Positions 34,481 through 44,085 are shown, counted from the first letter of the stretch. The stretch is DNA of 64,000 nucleotides from Pedobacter sp. L105 (GCF_009765875.1 NZ_LMUP01000008.1:549776-613775), one strand, 5' to 3'. The notes: generated by a model not told the origin, from the letters alone. Translations and numbers: made by a program.

Positions 34481-34960
34481 TTACAATTTTTGAATCAGGC
34501 AAACCGCATAGGCCACTACTCCTTCTTCCCTGCCAATAAAACCCATCAGTTCATTGGTGGTGGCTTTGATAGAAATGTCTTCCATATCAATATTAATGGC
34601 TTTGGAAATATTATCCTGCATCTGCGGAATATGAGGATTGATCTTTGGTGCCTCCAGGCAAAGCATGGCATCAATGTTACCAATGGTCCATCCTTTTTCT
34701 GAGATTAACTTTACGGTTTCCTGCAGCAGGATCATACTGCTGATCCCCTTCCATTGCGGATCTGTGTTTTTAAAATGGAAGCCTATATCCCTCAAATTGG
34801 CAGCGCCCAGCAGGGCATCACATATGGCATGCAGCAGCACATCAGCATCCGAATGGCCGAAGGCGCCTTTATGGTGTTCAAGGTTTACACCACCTATCAC
34901 AAAGGGATGGTTTTCTTTTAATTGGTGTACGTCAAAACCAAATCCTACTTTAATCTTCAT
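34481..34960 (-). CDS. ispF: 2-C-methyl-D-erythritol 2,4-cyclodiphosphate synthase
   Basis: IspF makes the cyclic diphosphate intermediate of the MEP isoprenoid pathway. The 159-residue length is normal. The metal and substrate residues are in G-F-G-F-D-V-H near the N-terminus and H-S-D-A-D-V-L-L-H-A-I-C-D-A. A further F-H-F-K-N-T-D-P-Q-W segment and the C-terminal T-T-N-E-L-M-G-F-I-G-R-E-E-G also match. A TATATTTG -7-like box lies at 34994-35001 on the minus strand. The rest of the MEP pathway is not in the window. Confidence 0.96.
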   Translation of the reverse strand: MKIKVGFGFDVHQLKENHPFVIGGVNLEHHKGAFGHSDADVLLHAICDALLGAANLRDIGFHFKNTDPQWKGISSMILLQETVKLISEKGWTIGNIDAMLCLEAPKINPHIPQMQDNISKAINIDMEDISIKATTNELMGFIGREEGVVAYAVCLIQKL

Positions 34961-35154
34961 ATCTTTCTATTCCAATACGGGGTTATTATTACCCAAATAT
35001 AATTTAAAAAAACCACCTTATTGACCCTCTGCACGAAAGAACTGAGTAACTATTTCCGCAATTTGTTGATATTTAAAACGATATTCTACAATTATTTTGG
35101 AGCTTAGATTTATTTTTGTGTAATTTTAACAGTCAGAATATATCATTTGCACAC

Positions 35155-36744
35155 ATGGAAAAAACTTACTTATATTCATTTGCTATTTTATTAACTGTTT
35201 CCTCCCTGGTATCCTGTAAATCCAAAACCGCAACTTCAGAAAAAACGGGTTTAGCATACAACAGGAAAGAGAATGGCGGCTTTCAGGTAAACAACAAATT
35301 CAAACGCGGACCAGGACCTGGTTTAGTGGAAATTGAAGGCGGAGTGTTTGTAATGAGTGGCAGTGCAATAGATGTTCCCGGTCAGGAGTTGAAAGACTAC
35401 AATGTTAAAAGAGAGACTACCGTTTCTTCTTTTTATATGGATGAAACCGAAGTTTCCAATACCAACTGGCTGGAATACCTGAACTGGATCAGAAGAACAG
35501 ATCCTACCAATTACGAATATTATTACAATGAGCTGCCTGATACCCTGGTATGGAGAAGGCCTCTTTCTTATAACGAACCTTACGTAGATAATTATTTAAG
35601 ACACCCTGCTTACCAGGATTATCCGGTAGTGGGTGTAAGCTGGGAACAGGCACAAAGATATTGTGCATGGAGGACAGATATCGTGAACGAATCCCTGTTA
35701 AGGGAACAAAACTACATGACCAGCTATAAAGATTTAAATGGTGATGGTAAAAAAGCAAAAGCAAATACACCTGCCACTGCTAAACCTACCGGCCCTTTTA
35801 CTACTGATCTTTATTTAAACGGCCAGTATGACGACAAAGGTACCCATGCCATGAAAGACTTAAGCCCGGGTGCACAGACGGCAGCGGCAGCAGGTGCCAA
35901 AGCACCAAAAGGCGGCGCTACAAGAAACGTAAGGTTAGAAGATGGTATTTTAAAACAACCTTATCGCCTGCCTACAGAAGCTGAATGGGAATATGCAGCT
36001 TTAGGCCTGATAGGGAATACAGAATATGAAAACATCAATAACAATAAGATCTATCCGTGGGACGGACTGGGTATCAGTTCTGCAAAAAGCAAAACACGCG
36101 GTTTAATTTTAGCCAACTTTAAAAGAACCAAAGGTGATTATATGGGTGTAGGCGGTTCCCTGAACGATAAGGGAAGTATTACCGTTCCCGTACGTGCCTA
36201 TGTGCCTAATGATTTCGGACTGTATAATATGGCCGGTAATGTAAACGAATGGGTTGCGGATGTTTATCGTTCCAATACTTTCGAAGCAGCAGATGCTTTA
36301 AACCCATACAGGGGTAACTATTACCAGGATAAAAAAGTAGCCGATCAGAATACCGGAAGACTGGAAAAAGATAAATACAACAGGCCTGTAATGACACCAG
36401 CTACTTCTGGTAAAAAACAAACCTGGGCAGAGAAACAGGCAGCAGTAAACCAGCCTGTAAATACCTATGCAGATCAGCGCGGATACCGTGATGAAGAAAA
36501 CAAGCTGTATGGTGAGATTACCCTGGTAAATAATAAATCAAGGGTGTACAAAGGCGGTTCATGGGATGACCAGGCTTTATGGTTAAACCCTGCTACCAGA
36601 CGTTTCCTGCAACAGGATGAGTCTACCGCAGACATCGGCTTCCGTTGTGCAATGACCATGCTGGGTGCTTCAGAAATTCACCCGGGCGGCAAACCACAGT
36701 TTAAGCCTAAACAGCAGAAACCATTCAATGCTAAAAAGTCATAA
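35155..36744 (+). CDS. gldJ: Gliding motility/T9SS lipoprotein GldJ
   Basis: I chose the start MEKTYLYSFA (35155) because it gives a lipoprotein signal ending in L-V-S-C with cysteine 21; an upstream ATG at 35116 adds no signal. The 529-residue protein has a T-G-L-A-Y-N segment, then G-P-G-L-V-E-I-E-G-G-V-F-V-M and a formylglycine-generating-enzyme (SUMF1) fold: M-D-E-T-E-V-S-N, Y-P-V-V-G-V-S-W-E-Q-A, L-P-T-E-A-E-W-E and N-V-N-E-W-V-A-D. These match GldJ, an outer-membrane lipoprotein that stabilises GldK and is needed for gliding and type IX secretion in Flavobacterium. Catalysis by the SUMF fold is not expected. No other gld or spr gene is nearby. Confidence 0.85.
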   Translation: MEKTYLYSFAILLTVSSLVSCKSKTATSEKTGLAYNRKENGGFQVNNKFKRGPGPGLVEIEGGVFVMSGSAIDVPGQELKDYNVKRETTVSSFYMDETEVSNTNWLEYLNWIRRTDPTNYEYYYNELPDTLVWRRPLSYNEPYVDNYLRHPAYQDYPVVGVSWEQAQRYCAWRTDIVNESLLREQNYMTSYKDLNGDGKKAKANTPATAKPTGPFTTDLYLNGQYDDKGTHAMKDLSPGAQTAAAAGAKAPKGGATRNVRLEDGILKQPYRLPTEAEWEYAALGLIGNTEYENINNNKIYPWDGLGISSAKSKTRGLILANFKRTKGDYMGVGGSLNDKGSITVPVRAYVPNDFGLYNMAGNVNEWVADVYRSNTFEAADALNPYRGNYYQDKKVADQNTGRLEKDKYNRPVMTPATSGKKQTWAEKQAAVNQPVNTYADQRGYRDEENKLYGEITLVNNKSRVYKGGSWDDQALWLNPATRRFLQQDESTADIGFRCAMTMLGASEIHPGGKPQFKPKQQKPFNAKKS

Positions 36745-36750
36745 AGAAAT

Positions 36751-36780
36751 AAAAAAAGGAGCCCATAAGGCTCCTTTTTT
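36751..36780. terminator. Bidirectional terminator
   Basis: AAAGGAGCC (36755-36763) pairs with GGCTCCTTT (36769-36777), with A and T runs outside. It lies between the convergent gldJ and biotin-carrier genes; the last T run reaches the biotin-carrier stop. Confidence 0.88.
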
Positions 36781-37280
36781 TATACAAATGTAATCAGTAC
36801 CTGGTTCTTTTCTACTTTATCCCCTTTAGCTACCACTATCTTTTTAACAGTACCATCGGTTGCAGATTTCAGCATGTTTTCCATTTTCATGGCTTCCAGT
36901 ACCAGCAGGCTATCACCTTTTTTAATCTCCTGTCCTTCTGTTACGTTTACGCTTAGCACCAATCCCGGCATAGGCGCTTTTACTTCAGCTACAGCTTTAC
37001 CCGCGGCACCATTCATCCCCAGCGCTTTTAATAAACTATCGAACTGATCTTCTATAGAGACTTCGTACAAGTGTCCATTGATTTTAACCGTGGCGCTCTT
37101 TTCTTCTTTATTTTCAGCAACAACTTCTGCATTATAAGATTTATGCTGATAAATGAAATGCAGGTGCCCGTTTCCAAGATCCCGGATATCCACCGGAAGC
37201 TCAGTTCCATTGAGCTGAAAAGCACCATTGTCACCTGTTAATTCATAATTATACTGATCGTTTACTTTTACCCTGTACAT
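36780..37280 (-). CDS. Biotin carboxyl carrier protein subunit
   Basis: The 166-residue protein has a C-terminal biotinyl domain. A-P-M-P-G-L-V begins the domain and L-E-A-M-K-M-E-N carries the biotinylated lysine, Lys132. The N-terminal 90 residues form a beta-rich extension usual in Bacteroidota carrier proteins annotated for acetyl- or propionyl-CoA carboxylase. No carboxylase or carboxyltransferase gene is adjacent, so the partner enzyme must be encoded elsewhere. The DUF4159 gene precedes it by three bases. Confidence 0.85.
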   Translation of the reverse strand: MYRVKVNDQYNYELTGDNGAFQLNGTELPVDIRDLGNGHLHFIYQHKSYNAEVVAENKEEKSATVKINGHLYEVSIEDQFDSLLKALGMNGAAGKAVAEVKAPMPGLVLSVNVTEGQEIKKGDSLLVLEAMKMENMLKSATDGTVKKIVVAKGDKVEKNQVLITFV

Positions 37281-37283
37281 ATA

Positions 37284-37943
37284 TTAATGAGTTAAGACAT
37301 ATTCAACTAAATTTGAGCCCATTTTAAGCGCCTCTATCCGCTTTTCGTTAGTATCCCCGGGATAGGTGCCGAAGTCTTCCCATCCATTCCCCAGATCGCT
37401 TTCATAAGTATAATAACAAACCATCCTTCCCTGCCAGATCAGGGCAAAGCCCTGTGCAGGTTTTCCGTTATGCTCGTGTATTTTTGGCAGGCCGCCCGGA
37501 AACTTGAATTTCTGCTGATAAACGGGATGATTAACCGGTAATTCTACAAAAGACAATTCAGGAAATACTTTTTTCATCTGTACCCTGACAAATTTATCCA
37601 GGCCGTAATTGTCATCTATATGAAGAAATCCGCCCCCGGTAAGATACTTACGCAGGTTCTGGGCTTCCTGCGGACTAAAACTCACATTGCCATGCCCCGT
37701 CATATAAATAAAAGGATAATTAAAAATATCGGGACTGCCCACTTCGGCGATAGCTTCTTCAGGGGCAAAGTTAGTATGCAGGTTCTGGTTGCAGAAAGCA
37801 ATCAGGTTAATCAATGCAGTTCTGTCGCCATACCAGTCGCCCCCTCCGTTATACTTCAGCCTCGCCAGCTGGTAAGAAGGGTTACGGTAACTGCTGCACA
37901 AGATCAGCAGCAAGCAGGAAAGAATCAGTAATTTACATTTCAT
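37284..37943 (-). CDS. DUF4159 domain-containing exported protein
   Basis: The 219-residue product has a signal peptide (residues 1-18) and then a DUF4159-like domain with Y-N-G-G-G-D-W-Y-G-D, M-T-G-H-G-N-V-S-F-S and a G-G-F-L-H-I-D-D-N-Y-G segment. The last segment recalls ThuA/glutamine-amidotransferase-like folds, but no nucleophile is visible. The function is unknown. The ATG overlaps the rsmE stop by four bases (ATGA), so the genes are translationally coupled. Confidence 0.75.
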   Translation of the reverse strand: MKCKLLILSCLLLILCSSYRNPSYQLARLKYNGGGDWYGDRTALINLIAFCNQNLHTNFAPEEAIAEVGSPDIFNYPFIYMTGHGNVSFSPQEAQNLRKYLTGGGFLHIDDNYGLDKFVRVQMKKVFPELSFVELPVNHPVYQQKFKFPGGLPKIHEHNGKPAQGFALIWQGRMVCYYTYESDLGNGWEDFGTYPGDTNEKRIEALKMGSNLVEYVLTH

Positions 37944-38644
37944 CTATTTAAGTAATTCACTTCAAAACAAGCTGCCAGTGCGGCGGTTTCTGTTCTGAGA
38001 CGTGTATTACCTAAAGTTACAGGTTTAAAGTCATTTTGCAAAGCCAGCAGAATTTCGGCAGGGCTAAAATCCCCTTCGGGTCCTATCAATACCAGGTAGC
38101 TTTGTCCGGGATCGGTTAGCTGACTGATGAAATTGCGGGGTTCATCATCAATGCAATGTGCAATCATTTTATATGTCGCAGACTGACTGCCGATAAAATC
38201 TTTAAAGTTAACCGCTTCATTTAAGAGCGGATGGTAGGCCTGAAGGGATTGTTTGACTGCTGAGGTGATTACTTTGTTCAGCCTGTCTTCTTTGACAATC
38301 TTGCGCTCCGATCGTTCACAAATTAGTGGGGTGATCTGGTCGATGCCAATTTCAGTTGCTTTCTCTAAAAACCATTCCAGCCTGTCAATATTCTTTGTAG
38401 GTGCAACAGCAATATGTAAATGGTGATTTCTTTTTGAGTATCCTTCTGTAGTTTTCAGCACATGAAGGGTTACATTTCTTTTGGTTTCGCCGATGATCTC
38501 GGCTTCATACAAGCCTCCTCTTCCATCAATCAGGTGAACAACATCACCAATTACCAGTCTAAGTACTTTCATACAGTGACGGCTTTCTTCCTCATTTAAA
38601 ATATATTCGGAATGATTAATATCAGGAGTATAAAAAACGTGCAT
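37940..38644 (-). CDS. rsmE: 16S rRNA m3U1498 methyltransferase
   Basis: RsmE methylates N3 of U1498 in 16S rRNA using SAM. The 234-residue length is typical. The SPOUT knot signature is present: L-V-L-I-G-P-E-G-D-F-S-P-A-E followed by L-G-N-T-R-L-R-T-E-T-A-A. The N-terminal PUA-like part contains E-E-S-R-H-C-M-K-V-L-R and A-P-T-K-N-I-D-R-L-E-W-F-L-E-K-A-T-E-I-G lies in the middle. It overlaps the DUF4159 gene and follows the CNNM/CBS protein by ten bases. Confidence 0.95.
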   Translation of the reverse strand: MHVFYTPDINHSEYILNEEESRHCMKVLRLVIGDVVHLIDGRGGLYEAEIIGETKRNVTLHVLKTTEGYSKRNHHLHIAVAPTKNIDRLEWFLEKATEIGIDQITPLICERSERKIVKEDRLNKVITSAVKQSLQAYHPLLNEAVNFKDFIGSQSATYKMIAHCIDDEPRNFISQLTDPGQSYLVLIGPEGDFSPAEILLALQNDFKPVTLGNTRLRTETAALAACFEVNYLNR

Positions 38645-38654
38645 CTACAGCGTG

Positions 38655-39980
38655 TTAATGGTTATCTACCATATCATTTTTCTGGATTACCAATTCCAGC
38701 TTTATCGTTTCAATATTTTGCTCAGTCTTTTTTAGGATGGTAAATAAGTAACCGTAACATTCTTCACTATCGCCTACATCAGGAATTTTTCCAAAAGCGT
38801 GTGAAACCAGACCGCCAACGGTATCGAAATCCAGGTCCTCAGGCAAATCATGAGGAAGGTGTTCATTCACATCATAAACCGTAGCATAGGCATTGATCAC
38901 AAATTCAGTATCTGATATTTTTTCTACCGTAGGTTTTTCTTCATCATATTCATCCTGGATCTCTCCAACAATCTCTTCCACTATATCTTCCAGGGTAACC
39001 ATACCGGCAGTACCACCAAATTCATCGATCACAATAGCGATCTGAATCCTCTTTTGCTGCAATTCACTCAGCAGATCGTTTATTTTCTTTGTTTCAGGAA
39101 CAAAATAAGGTTTCCTGATAATATCTTTTAAAGACCATTCTTTATTCCCTGCCAGCAAAGGCAATACATCCTTAGCGTGGATGATACCAATGATTTTATC
39201 TATGACATCATCAAAAACAGGCATTCTTGAATACCCTTCAGCAATGATCAGCTGAATAACATCTTCTTTGGCTGTGGCCAGCTCTATACCCGAAATTTTG
39301 GTACGGGGCACCATAATATTTTTTACCACACGTTCATTGAAATCAAAAACGTTGCGGATCAGCTCATGCTCATTGTTATCTAATGCACCGCTCTCTTTTC
39401 CCTGGTCAAGCAGGTAATATAATTCTTCTGTACTGTGTACAGCTTCATGACCTCCTATCGTAGAGATTCCAAAAACTTTTAAAATAATACTTGCCAGGTT
39501 GTTTAATACCCAGATAAATGGCCTGAAAACTACATAAAAAACCTGTAAAGGCAGGGAGATAAATAATGTAGTAGCTACGGGACGCTGTATAGCGATTGAT
39601 TTTGGGGCCAGTTCACCAAATACAATATGCATGATGGTGATGCAACTGAAAGCGATAATAGGAGAAGCGGTTTTGGAGAAGGAATCAATGAAGGCAGGAC
39701 TTTGTCCTAAGGAAGTTAAAAGGCTATGTAATATGTGATCCATTACTGATTCCCCAACCCAGCCTAATCCCAGTGAAGCGATGGTAACACCCAGCTGCGT
39801 TGCAGCCAGGTAACCATCAAGGTGTTGTGTAATATACTTAGCAATATTAGCTACTCTATTACCAGATTTAGCTTTTATTTCTATTTGCGACGCTCTGACT
39901 TTAACGATTGCAAACTCTGCTGCAACGAAAAAGCCGTTTAAGACGACTAAGAAAAAGGTTAAGAATATCTGAAAGCCCAT
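38655..39980 (-). CDS. CNNM/CBS hemolysin-family (CorC-like) protein
   Basis: The 441-residue protein has an N-terminal CNNM (DUF21) membrane domain of about four helices, two CBS domains (about 210-330; M-V-P-R-T-K-I-S-G and I-G-I-I-H-A-K-D-V) and a C-terminal CorC/HlyC domain with V-I-D-E-F-G-G-T-A-G-M-V-T-L-E-D-I-V-E-E-I. Relatives act in magnesium and cobalt efflux or in envelope stability; hemolysin is a historical label. The ATG overlaps the ppa stop (TAATG). Confidence 0.9.
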   Translation of the reverse strand: MGFQIFLTFFLVVLNGFFVAAEFAIVKVRASQIEIKAKSGNRVANIAKYITQHLDGYLAATQLGVTIASLGLGWVGESVMDHILHSLLTSLGQSPAFIDSFSKTASPIIAFSCITIMHIVFGELAPKSIAIQRPVATTLFISLPLQVFYVVFRPFIWVLNNLASIILKVFGISTIGGHEAVHSTEELYYLLDQGKESGALDNNEHELIRNVFDFNERVVKNIMVPRTKISGIELATAKEDVIQLIIAEGYSRMPVFDDVIDKIIGIIHAKDVLPLLAGNKEWSLKDIIRKPYFVPETKKINDLLSELQQKRIQIAIVIDEFGGTAGMVTLEDIVEEIVGEIQDEYDEEKPTVEKISDTEFVINAYATVYDVNEHLPHDLPEDLDFDTVGGLVSHAFGKIPDVGDSEECYGYLFTILKKTEQNIETIKLELVIQKNDMVDNH

Positions 39981-40531
39981 TAAGAGTTATTTCTAAATGT
40001 ACTATTATAAAGTTCGATACTTTCCTGTATCACTTTATAAGCATAAGTTACGCCCATCAGTTTTTCGATAGTTACGTTTTTAAGCTCTAAAGCTTTATAG
40101 TCCTGGAAGAATCTTACGATTTCTTTCATTTGGTGCGGAGGCAGCTCAGAGATGTCATTGATATAATTTACTGACATATCATGTTTTGCAACAGCAATAA
40201 TTTTATCGTCCTGCTCGCCATTATCAACCATGTGCATTACACCGATAACTTTTGCTTCCAGCAAAGTCAAAGGGTAAACGTCAACTGAACATAAAACAAG
40301 AATATCTAATGGGTCATTATCATCACAGTAAGTCTGAGGAATGAAACCATAGTTTGCAGGGTACATTACAGAAGAAAAAAGGACACGGTCCAGTTTAATT
40401 AGATTGGATTCTTTATCAATCTCGTATTTCGCTTTTGATCCTTTAGGGATTTCAATAATAGCATTTACCGATTCCGGCAGGTTGTCACCTGGGGAAACTT
40501 TGTGCCAGGGATGATTTAAGTCTATACTCAT
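39980..40531 (-). CDS. ppa: Inorganic pyrophosphatase, family I
   Basis: The product hydrolyses pyrophosphate and pulls biosynthetic reactions forward. Family I residues are present: I-E-I-P-K-G-S-K-A-K-Y-E-I, Y-P-A-N-Y-G-F-I-P and D-N-D-P-L-D-I-L-V with its metal-binding aspartates. I choose MSIDLNHPWH (40531) as the start; an in-frame ATG at 40543 would overlap the upstream DedA gene. The product is 183 residues, normal for the family. It is coupled to the downstream CNNM/CBS gene. Confidence 0.94.
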   Translation of the reverse strand: MSIDLNHPWHKVSPGDNLPESVNAIIEIPKGSKAKYEIDKESNLIKLDRVLFSSVMYPANYGFIPQTYCDDNDPLDILVLCSVDVYPLTLLEAKVIGVMHMVDNGEQDDKIIAVAKHDMSVNYINDISELPPHQMKEIVRFFQDYKALELKNVTIEKLMGVTYAYKVIQESIELYNSTFRNNS

Positions 40532-40532
40532 A

Positions 40533-41195
40533 TTATGATTCAATGTTAGAATTGTCTTCTTTAGTGTGCAATGGTTCCCCCTTTTTCAAAACCGCAACTG
40601 CCAGGGGAATAGCAGTAATGATCATAAAACCCGCAATAATATAAAACAGGTAGGCGTCAATCTCCTTTTCAAATCTCCTGCCAAGAAAATAACCCAGCAA
40701 AGTTAAAGATGTTATCCATAAAATTGCACCTGAAATGTTATATAATGCGAATTTTTTAAAATCAAGCCCAACTATACCGGCAAAAATAGGCGCAAATGTT
40801 CTAACTATAGGTACAAACCTGCCCATAATCAAAGCAAATGCTCCTTGTTTGTTATAATACAGTTCTGCGGCTTTAAGATAACGCTTTTTAAAAAAAAAAG
40901 TGTCCTTTCTCTGATATAATACGGGGCCGGTTTTTTTTCCAAACCAATAACCCGTAAAATTACCACAAATGGCAGAGAGAATTAAGATTGATATGAGCAC
41001 ATAAATATTTACATCCAGCTTACCTGTTGCAACAAACATCCCAGCCAGAAATAACAGATAGTCACCCGGCAAAAAGAACCCGAAAAACAAACCCGTTTCA
41101 GCAAAGATTACGAATATAACGAGGTAAAAACCGCCTTCTTTAAGTAATTTTTCAGGATCTATGAAGTGATGTAAGGAAGTCCAGAAATCGTGCAT
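40533..41195 (-). CDS. DedA family membrane protein
   Basis: The 220-residue protein has about five membrane segments and the DedA signatures F-A-E-T-G-L-F-F-G-F-F-L-P-G-D, G-R-F-V-P-I-V-R-T-F-A-P-I-F-A-G and G-A-I-L-W. DedA proteins include undecaprenyl-phosphate and phosphatidylethanolamine flippases that recycle lipid carriers. A run of ten T on the coding strand (codons F-F-F before K-K) is a slippage-prone site. It follows nuoN by 45 bases and could share the complex I transcript. Confidence 0.9.
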   Translation of the reverse strand: MHDFWTSLHHFIDPEKLLKEGGFYLVIFVIFAETGLFFGFFLPGDYLLFLAGMFVATGKLDVNIYVLISILILSAICGNFTGYWFGKKTGPVLYQRKDTFFFKKRYLKAAELYYNKQGAFALIMGRFVPIVRTFAPIFAGIVGLDFKKFALYNISGAILWITSLTLLGYFLGRRFEKEIDAYLFYIIAGFMIITAIPLAVAVLKKGEPLHTKEDNSNIES

Positions 41196-41240
41196 AATTC
41201 AAGTATTCGTAAAACTACAAATAATTTTCCTGAGAAATGC

Positions 41241-42614
41241 TTATATCAAATTTAAAATTAGCGTAGGGTAAACACCTAAGAAAACGGTGATAATAACCGA
41301 TAAAACCAACACAACCTTGTATTGAACCGGCGTATCCAGCTCAATTTCAGCACCATCTTTGAAGTACATGGCCACTACAACCTTCAGGTAATAATAGAAA
41401 CCAACCAGCGCATTTAGAATTGCAAATGCAACCAGGTAGATCTGATAGTCATGCATCACGTTCAGGAACATCAGGTACTTACCGATAAATCCGCCTGTTA
41501 GTGGAATACCCGCAAGCGACAGCATGGCAATGGTTAAAGTTAATGCCGCTAAAGGATTACGCTTACCTAAACCGTTAAAACTTTCAAAGCTGTCACTGCC
41601 TGTTTTCTGTTTAACCAGGATCAGGACGGCAAAGGCAATGATGGTTGCAAAAGTATAAGCAGCAGCATAAACCAATACGTTATTTGCTGAATGGGCAGTT
41701 AGTGTGATTAAAGAGAATAACAGGTAACCTGCATGTGAAATACTGGAGTAAGCCAGCATCCTTTTGAAGTTCTTTTGAAACAGGGCAGTTACGTTACCGA
41801 TAAATAAAGTGATACAAACAATAGCCATCAGTGGCGGCATCCAGAAGTCATGAAGCGGCGCAAAGGTTCCTGCAAATAGACGCAGAAAAGCAGCAAATCC
41901 GGCAGTTTTCACTACGGTAGACATAAAGGTAGTGATCAGTGAAGGAGATCCTTCATATACATCAGGTGTCCAGAAATGGAAAGGTGCAGCACCAATTTTA
42001 AAACAAAGACCAATCATGATCAGGATCAGGCCAGGATAAAATAAAGGTGATACCGCCTGATAGTTACCGATCAGGTATTGGTTAATTGTAGACAGGTTAA
42101 ATGATCCTGTTGCCCCATAAACCAGGGTAATTCCAAACAAAAGGAAACCGGTGGAAAAAGCACCCATCAGGAAATACTTTAAAGAAGCCTCATTGGATGA
42201 AAAGTTATTCTTTCTGATACCAGCAAGGATATACAAGGCCACAGACATGATCTCTATCCCGATAAATAACATCGACATATTGGTATAAGAAACCATGATA
42301 ATGATACCTGAAAGCGCAAATAAGATCAACGTATAGTATTCAGCTACATTTTCGCTGTCTTTAGAAAAGTAATTCTGTGTCAGCAAAAAGATAAAAATAG
42401 TAGAGAAGATGGCCAGGGAAGAAAAGGCAACGGCAAAATTATCCATCTCCATCATTCCGTAGTAAACCGTATTGGTATTCCATGAACTTACGGCAAAGCC
42501 AAGGGCAACAAGAAGACCAATTAAAGTAAGTGGTAATAAAGCCTTTTTAGCATTAAATAAACCTGCATAAAGCACTGCTAAAGCTGTAACAACAATTGTT
42601 ATAATGATATTCAT
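41241..42614 (-). CDS. nuoN: NADH-quinone oxidoreductase subunit N
   Basis: NuoN is one of the three antiporter-like, proton-pumping membrane subunits of complex I. The 457-residue product has about 13-14 helices, with the key proton-path lysines expected in F-K-I-G-A-A-P-F-H-F-W-T-P-D-V-Y-E-G-S-P and the L-A-Y-S-S-I-S-H-A-G-Y region. It is the last gene of the operon, five bases after nuoM. Confidence 0.95.
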   Translation of the reverse strand: MNIIITIVVTALAVLYAGLFNAKKALLPLTLIGLLVALGFAVSSWNTNTVYYGMMEMDNFAVAFSSLAIFSTIFIFLLTQNYFSKDSENVAEYYTLILFALSGIIIMVSYTNMSMLFIGIEIMSVALYILAGIRKNNFSSNEASLKYFLMGAFSTGFLLFGITLVYGATGSFNLSTINQYLIGNYQAVSPLFYPGLILIMIGLCFKIGAAPFHFWTPDVYEGSPSLITTFMSTVVKTAGFAAFLRLFAGTFAPLHDFWMPPLMAIVCITLFIGNVTALFQKNFKRMLAYSSISHAGYLLFSLITLTAHSANNVLVYAAAYTFATIIAFAVLILVKQKTGSDSFESFNGLGKRNPLAALTLTIAMLSLAGIPLTGGFIGKYLMFLNVMHDYQIYLVAFAILNALVGFYYYLKVVVAMYFKDGAEIELDTPVQYKVVLVLSVIITVFLGVYPTLILNLI

Positions 42615-42618
42615 TTCC

Positions 42619-44085
42619 TTATTTTACCGATGTTAATTTTTGATTTACCTGTTCTAATAATAGCTGTACAGAAGCTTCTGATAAATGCAGAATTGGTTTT
42701 GGATATACGCCAATTACAATAACCAGTGCACAAATGATCACTAATACCAGTTGTTCCGACCCTCTGATATCTTCAAATCCTATGGTCAGTTCATTTGTTT
42801 TGCCCAGCATGATGTTCTGATACATCCTGAACATATATACTGCTCCGAAGATAATGGTGAGGCCTGCAAAGACCACTGCCCAGAAACTAAACTGGTACAC
42901 GCCTAACAGCAACATAAATTCTCCTACAAATCCATTTGTTCCTGGTAAAGCTACCGTTCCCAGAACGATGATTAAAAATGCAATAGCCAGTTTTGGGGCC
43001 ACTTTAGCAATACCGCCCAGTTCACTGATGGTATTGGTTTTAACCCTTGAAAAGATAATGTCCAGTACAAAGAACAATCCGATCACATTGATACCATGAC
43101 TCAGCATCTGGATCATCGCTCCCTGCATACCCTGTGTATTCAGGGCAAAAATACCCGCAGAAATTAATCCTACGTGGGCAATGGAAGAATAAGCTACCAG
43201 CTTCTTCGCGTTCTTTTGTGTGAAGGCGATGAGTGAAGCATAGACGATACCGATGATAGATAAAACGATTGCTGTAGTACCCCACTCCTGTACGCCATTA
43301 GGAACAATTGGCAACAACCAGCGGATCACTCCGTAGATACCCATTTTTAACATGATACCCGAAAGCAACATGGTGCCTGCTGTTGGAGCCTCAGTATATG
43401 TATCAGGCTGCCAGGTGTGGAAAGGGAAGATCGGCATTTTTATCGCAAAGGCGATAAAGAACGACCAGAAGATCCAAGCCTGTTGTGTATTGTCTAAGTG
43501 AAGCGAATAGAAAGCTTGTATGTCAAAGTTATGTGCCGGGTTTTGCAGGTACAGGTAGATAATTCCCAACAGCATGAATAAAGATCCTGCAATGGTATAC
43601 ACAAAGAACTTCATGTTGATACGCACGCGATCTTTTCCGCCCCAGATGGCACAGATAAAGTAGATCGGGATTAACGCTGCTTCCCAGCCAATGTAAAACA
43701 GGAAGGCATCCATAGCGGTAAATACCACCAGCAGGCCAGCCTGCATAAACAGGATCAGCGAAAAGAAAGAAGCTGGTTTTTTGTAATCGTGCTGGTAACT
43801 CGCCAGGATAATGATCGGCACCAGTACGTTGGTTAATAATACCGTGATTAAACTGATCCCATCGATACCGGCATGGAAACTAATTCCCAGGTCCTGTATC
43901 CATGGCAGGTTAACCATAAATTGCGTACTTGCGTCCGGAACGAATTCACAGGCGATAAAAGCGGTGATAGCTAACGAAGCCAGAGCAAATACCAGGGCCA
44001 CATATTTTGCGGTGTTGCCGGTAAATGCTGTAACCAGCGCACCAACTATTGGTAAAAATATTAGAAGTAGTAACAGCTGTTCCAT
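42619..44085 (-). CDS. nuoM: NADH-quinone oxidoreductase subunit M
   Basis: NuoM is an antiporter-like proton-pumping subunit. The 488-residue product has about 14 helices and carries the family motifs F-Y-I-G-W-E-A-A-L-I-P with the conserved glutamate, I-K-M-P-I-F-P-F-H-T-W-Q-P-D, and L-V-A-Y-S-S-I-A-H-V-G. It lies between nuoL and nuoN with short gaps of 21 and 4 bases. Confidence 0.96.
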   Translation of the reverse strand: MEQLLLLLIFLPIVGALVTAFTGNTAKYVALVFALASLAITAFIACEFVPDASTQFMVNLPWIQDLGISFHAGIDGISLITVLLTNVLVPIIILASYQHDYKKPASFFSLILFMQAGLLVVFTAMDAFLFYIGWEAALIPIYFICAIWGGKDRVRINMKFFVYTIAGSLFMLLGIIYLYLQNPAHNFDIQAFYSLHLDNTQQAWIFWSFFIAFAIKMPIFPFHTWQPDTYTEAPTAGTMLLSGIMLKMGIYGVIRWLLPIVPNGVQEWGTTAIVLSIIGIVYASLIAFTQKNAKKLVAYSSIAHVGLISAGIFALNTQGMQGAMIQMLSHGINVIGLFFVLDIIFSRVKTNTISELGGIAKVAPKLAIAFLIIVLGTVALPGTNGFVGEFMLLLGVYQFSFWAVVFAGLTIIFGAVYMFRMYQNIMLGKTNELTIGFEDIRGSEQLVLVIICALVIVIGVYPKPILHLSEASVQLLLEQVNQKLTSVK

